Assembly: GCA_964542055.1 (NCBI GenBank)
Contig: CAZITB010000024.1
Span: 1-26,980, forward strand
Length of the DNA stretch: 26,980 bases
Direction of reading: 5' to 3'
Origin: CAZITB01 sp964542055
Lineage (GTDB): Bacteria; Planctomycetota; Phycisphaerae; Sedimentisphaerales; CAMDDF01
The notes under the pieces: model-generated
Seen by the model: the letters and a program-made list of their open reading frames with translations, nothing else
What the model was told of the DNA's origin: nothing
Databases searched by the model: none
Shown here: positions 23,791-26,980 of the stretch, one piece after another
Layout of the letters: the number at the start of each line of letters is the position of its first letter
How positions within the stretch are numbered: the stretch's first letter is position 1
Position numbers and translations under genes: made by a program

Positions 23791-25656
23791 ATGAATAACA
23801 GAGGGATTTTGAGAAATAATATATTATTACAGACCTTTTTATTGTTAATCTTTATCTGCGGCTGTAAGTCTCCTCTGCAATACAGACTTGAAGCAGATAG
23901 AGTCGCAAACGCAATAGTAGAAAACAAACTCCATGAACTCGGAAAAGATGAGGATTTCACTATTGAACGGCCCAGTGATATTTTCCGCCGTCGGCTTTTG
24001 ATCGAACAAAATTTGCCTGTGTCGGGTCCGGCTTCTTTCGGTACAGATTACCTTGAACCGATCGATTATTGGCCAGATTCCAACTATCTTGAGCCGAGTT
24101 TTTCAGAAATTCCGCCGTTAGTTGAGCTTCAACCCGACCGAGTTCCCAAACTTTCTATGATTGAGGCTTTGCAAATAGGCGCTCGCAACAGCTTTGAATA
24201 CCAAAACCGCAAGGAAGATATTTTTCGGGCAGCCCTGGGGCTGGACCTTGAACGAAATGAATTTCGAAATATTTTCTTCGCCCAAGCCGATACACTTGTT
24301 CAATCCGACATGACCACCGGAACCACTGTTTCGGGCACAGAAACCGGGGTTGCTGCTGGTGTTTCCCGCCAGTTGCCTTCGGGGACAATAATTACCGCTG
24401 ATATTGCCGCAACACTTGCAAACCTGCTTACCGGCAGCAAAGCTTCGGCTTTTGGTATTTCAAGTGACGCTTCTGTTTCGATCCCTCTTTTGAGGGGCAG
24501 TGGTGAGCATATCGTAATGGAACCGCTGATCCAGGCAGAAAGAAACGTTGTTTACGCAATTTACGACTTCGAGAGATTCAGAGAAAGTTTCGCTGTAAAC
24601 GTTGCGGCTGAATATCTTGGGGTGCTAAGGCAGCTTGATATTATTAAAAACAATGAAGAAAACTACAGGGGTCTGGTACTTTCTGCACGCAGAGCCCGCA
24701 GGTTGGCTGACGCAGGACGCCTTACCGAAGTTCAGATTGACCAGGCAGTTCAGGATGAACTTTCTGCACGTGATCGATGGATTTCTGCAATCGAAACCTA
24801 TAAAAGAAGGCTTGATTCTTTCAAAAATCTGATAGGTTTGCCTCCAGATGCCCAGATCGAGCTTGACAGGGTTGAACTGGAAAAACTCGCTGAATATTCT
24901 CGTAAGTTCGCTCTGGATGATGAAATGTCAGATTCCGCTAACGGCAGTCCGGCTTCTGCAGATGAACCGGTAAAACTGGTCCCTCCCGATATGGAAAATG
25001 CAGGGCCTTTGGAAATTGCCCCGGAACTTGCTGTTAAAATTGCACTTGAAAACAGGGTGGACCTTATTACTGCTCAGTCCCAGGTTTTTGACGCCCAAAG
25101 GCTGGTTGTCGTTCTGGCTGATTCCCTTGAGGCAGAGTTAACCTTGCTTGGAAGCGCCCGGACAGGCGGAACCAGATCGATAAATTCAGCGATTCTGGAC
25201 GATATCGAACTAGAATTTGATCGAGGTGTTTATTCCGCACTGCTGACTATGGATTTACCGCTTGAGCGTACAGCCGAAAGGAACGCCTACAGAAACAGCT
25301 TTATCGCTCTTGAAAGAGCAGTTCGAGATGTGCAAATTCTCGAAGATAACATAAAAATAGGCATCCGCAACGATCTTCGAAACCTGCTTGAATCCCGCGA
25401 AAGCCTGTTAATACAGGCTAGAAGCGTCACTTTGGCTCAGAAACGTGTTAAAAGTACGAATCTATTTTTGGAAGCGGGCAGATCAGAAATTCGTGACCTG
25501 CTCGAAGCCCAGGAAGCACTTCTTTCTGCCCAAAATGCACTCACCGCAGCCATAATCAACTACAGAATCGCAGAATTGGAACTCCAGCGTGATATGGGCG
25601 TACTGATTGTTAATGAAAAAGGTTTGTGGACTGAATTTACTCCCGGAGAAATGTAA
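23791..25656 (+). CDS. TolC-like outer-membrane efflux lipoprotein
   Basis: A 621-residue outer-membrane channel component of tripartite efflux or type I secretion. The N-terminus is a lipoprotein signal: NNILLQTFLLLIFICGC with lipobox ICGC and acylated C25, as in NodT/CusC/OprM-type channels. Two long helical OEP repeats follow (about 120-335 and 415-610), with heptad-like stretches such as LGVLRQLDIIKNNEENYRGL and a closing LLEAQEALLSAQNALTAAII. An acidic/Pro linker (about 375-415) joins them. At 621 residues it is longer than typical TolC (about 470), mainly from the N-terminal lead and linker. I chose ATG 23791; a TTG at 23773 would add six residues and spoil the signal. The next gene begins right after its stop codon, so they form one operon. 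Confidence 0.9.
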   Translation: MNNRGILRNNILLQTFLLLIFICGCKSPLQYRLEADRVANAIVENKLHELGKDEDFTIERPSDIFRRRLLIEQNLPVSGPASFGTDYLEPIDYWPDSNYLEPSFSEIPPLVELQPDRVPKLSMIEALQIGARNSFEYQNRKEDIFRAALGLDLERNEFRNIFFAQADTLVQSDMTTGTTVSGTETGVAAGVSRQLPSGTIITADIAATLANLLTGSKASAFGISSDASVSIPLLRGSGEHIVMEPLIQAERNVVYAIYDFERFRESFAVNVAAEYLGVLRQLDIIKNNEENYRGLVLSARRARRLADAGRLTEVQIDQAVQDELSARDRWISAIETYKRRLDSFKNLIGLPPDAQIELDRVELEKLAEYSRKFALDDEMSDSANGSPASADEPVKLVPPDMENAGPLEIAPELAVKIALENRVDLITAQSQVFDAQRLVVVLADSLEAELTLLGSARTGGTRSINSAILDDIELEFDRGVYSALLTMDLPLERTAERNAYRNSFIALERAVRDVQILEDNIKIGIRNDLRNLLESRESLLIQARSVTLAQKRVKSTNLFLEAGRSEIRDLLEAQEALLSAQNALTAAIINYRIAELELQRDMGVLIVNEKGLWTEFTPGEM

Positions 25657-26980
25657 ATGTCGAAAAAGAAATTATATACAATTATAGGTTTAATAGTAGT
25701 AGTGTTCACTTTAGTTCTGGTTTCAGGATTATTTGGTAAAAAGAAAGGCCTTGAATTCGAGGGTCCAACATTCGAAGTAGCCCGAGGACCCCTGACTATA
25801 AGCTTTGTGGAATCGGGAACTATCAAAGCCCGCGACCAGATCATAATCAAAAATGAACTTGAAGGCCGCACTTCGATAATCTCGCTTGTACCTGAAGGCA
25901 CAAAAGTGGAAAAAGGAGAATTACTTGTCGAACTCGATGCCAGCACCTTAGAAGATTCCAGAATTGACCAGGATATCAGGGTTCAAAATACCGAAGCGGC
26001 CTATGTAGGAGCAAAAGAAAAACTTGCTGTCTCAGAAAACCAAGCTAAAAGCGACATCGACCTTGCAGAGCTTGAACTTGAGTTTGCTAAACATGATTTG
26101 GATAAATATTTAAATGGTGAGTACCCTTATGAACTGGATAAAGCAGAAGCAGATATCACATACGCCCAGGAAGAACTTGCACAAGCACGCGAAACCTTAA
26201 AATGGTCAAACCAGCTTTATGAAGATAAATACATTTCGCAAACTGAACTTCAAAAAGATGAACTTGCCGAAAAGAAAAAGGCTCTTGATGTTCAGCTGAC
26301 CGAAAAAAGTAAAGACCTTTTAACCCAATATACTTACAAACGCACACTTGTTCAGTTAAAGAGTGATGTTTCCCAGGCCGAAATGGCACTCGAAAGAACC
26401 CGGCGCAAAGCAAAAGCGGATGTTATTCAAGCTAACGCTGACTTAAAAGCAAAAGAAGCTGAATATTTACGTCAGAAAGATAAGCTTCAAAAGATTTTAG
26501 ACCAACTCGAAAAAACTAAAATATATGCCCCTGCTGATGGGCTGGTAATCTATGCTACAAGCGCAAACAACAGCAGCTGGCGCGGTAATTCAGAACCTCT
26601 CGAAGAAGGTTATCAGGTTCGTGAACGCGAAGAACTGATTTACCTGCCTACGGGAAATTCGGCAAATGCTGAAATTTCAATCCATGAATCGAATTTGAAG
26701 AAAACCCGCATCGGTCAGCCTGCTGTCATAAATATAGATGCTCTTCACGGCAGTACTTTCTATGGTACAGTAAACAAGATCGCCCCCCTGCCCGACGCAC
26801 AGAGTTTTTGGATGAATCCTGATTTAAAAGTTTACAAAACCGAAATTTACATCGACGGTGAAAATGAAAATCTCCGAACCGGGATGAATTGCCAGGCAGA
26901 AATAATTATCGAACAATACCCCGATGCTTTGTATGTGCCTATACAAGCTGTTATGTTGGTAGGTAACCAGCCTACTGTTT
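25657..26980 (+). CDS. HlyD/MacA-family periplasmic membrane fusion protein, 3' end beyond window
   Basis: The periplasmic adaptor of a tripartite exporter that bridges an inner-membrane pump to the TolC-like channel encoded just before it. The ATG directly follows the TAA, with GGAG just upstream inside the preceding gene. The N-terminus has one membrane helix (about 7-26, TIIGLIVVVFTLVLVSGLF). A lipoyl-like half follows (SGTIKARDQIIIKNELEGR and GTKVEKGELLVELDAS), then a long coiled-coil hairpin (about 95-285, with AEADITYAQEELAQARETL), the second lipoyl half (KIYAPADGLVIYA) and beta-barrel segments (IGQPAVINIDALHGSTFYGTV). 441 codons are visible and the frame is open at the window end. The pump (probably MacB-type ABC transporter genes) would be downstream; this is an inference. 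Confidence 0.9.
   Translation, partial: MSKKKLYTIIGLIVVVFTLVLVSGLFGKKKGLEFEGPTFEVARGPLTISFVESGTIKARDQIIIKNELEGRTSIISLVPEGTKVEKGELLVELDASTLEDSRIDQDIRVQNTEAAYVGAKEKLAVSENQAKSDIDLAELELEFAKHDLDKYLNGEYPYELDKAEADITYAQEELAQARETLKWSNQLYEDKYISQTELQKDELAEKKKALDVQLTEKSKDLLTQYTYKRTLVQLKSDVSQAEMALERTRRKAKADVIQANADLKAKEAEYLRQKDKLQKILDQLEKTKIYAPADGLVIYATSANNSSWRGNSEPLEEGYQVREREELIYLPTGNSANAEISIHESNLKKTRIGQPAVINIDALHGSTFYGTVNKIAPLPDAQSFWMNPDLKVYKTEIYIDGENENLRTGMNCQAEIIIEQYPDALYVPIQAVMLVGNQPTV

Noticed and set aside
25560..25946. Open frame on the - strand over the tolC-like/macA-like junction
   Set aside because: It is antisense to both genes, Ser/Pro-rich, and has no ribosome site or domain.
1..26980. CRISPR array, insertion sequence or phage genes
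   Set aside because: No regularly spaced repeats, transposase, integrase or terminal inverted repeats were seen.

Overview
The window looks like a piece of a Gram-negative-type bacterial chromosome of low to moderate GC. It encodes an outer-membrane TolC-like lipoprotein with a MacA/HlyD-like adaptor, an Aas-like lipid enzyme, TrpB2, MiaB, CorA and an SPFH protein. The gene set and AT-rich sigma70-type promoters would fit a low-GC Planctomycetota/PVC lineage, but that assignment is an inference with low confidence. No rRNA, tRNA, CRISPR array, insertion sequence or phage integrase was seen.

Region 1 (1-8159, all + strand) is a defence island. It holds the 3' part of a type I restriction specificity gene (hsdS, cut by the window edge, with an unusual C-terminal extension), hsdR, and a YgjP-like zinc metallopeptidase, all overlapping as one operon. 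After a 265-bp gap with a 39-codon ORF and a palindromic operator-like site comes a two-gene Gabija-like system: an OLD-family ATPase-TOPRIM nuclease and a very compact UvrD-like helicase, also overlapping. Both Gabija-like proteins carry cysteine clusters. About 350 bp without a convincing gene follow and form the edge of the island.

Region 2 (8508-13443) is mostly on the - strand: a GNAT acetyltransferase broken by a one-base insertion in a G6 tract, a small single-cluster ferredoxin with Thr in a ligand position, and a NarL-type response regulator directly behind a large MASE3-GAF-PAS3-HisKA_3 histidine kinase. The kinase promoter fires into a 7-bp tandem repeat and is divergent from the trpB2 promoter.

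Region 3 (13443-23568) is housekeeping: trpB2 (+) converges on a DEAD-box helicase (-) with a shared terminator. Upstream of the helicase on the - strand are an SPFH/band-7 membrane protein and a two-gene lipid module, an alpha/beta hydrolase lipoprotein overlapping an Aas-like acyl-activating enzyme whose acyltransferase domain has lost its catalytic motif. miaB (+) has its own promoter divergent from the lipid module and overlaps the tail of the convergent corA (-).

Region 4 (23569-26980) is a tripartite efflux operon: a TolC-like lipoprotein, then a MacA/HlyD-like fusion protein cut by the window end, driven by a perfect consensus promoter. Just upstream lies an orphan short transcription unit with promoter, hairpin, Shine-Dalgarno site, 7-codon ORF and intrinsic terminator. 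It looks like a leader/attenuator or a small RNA. This unit, the Gabija-like pair with cysteine clusters and the HsdS extension are the most interesting points.
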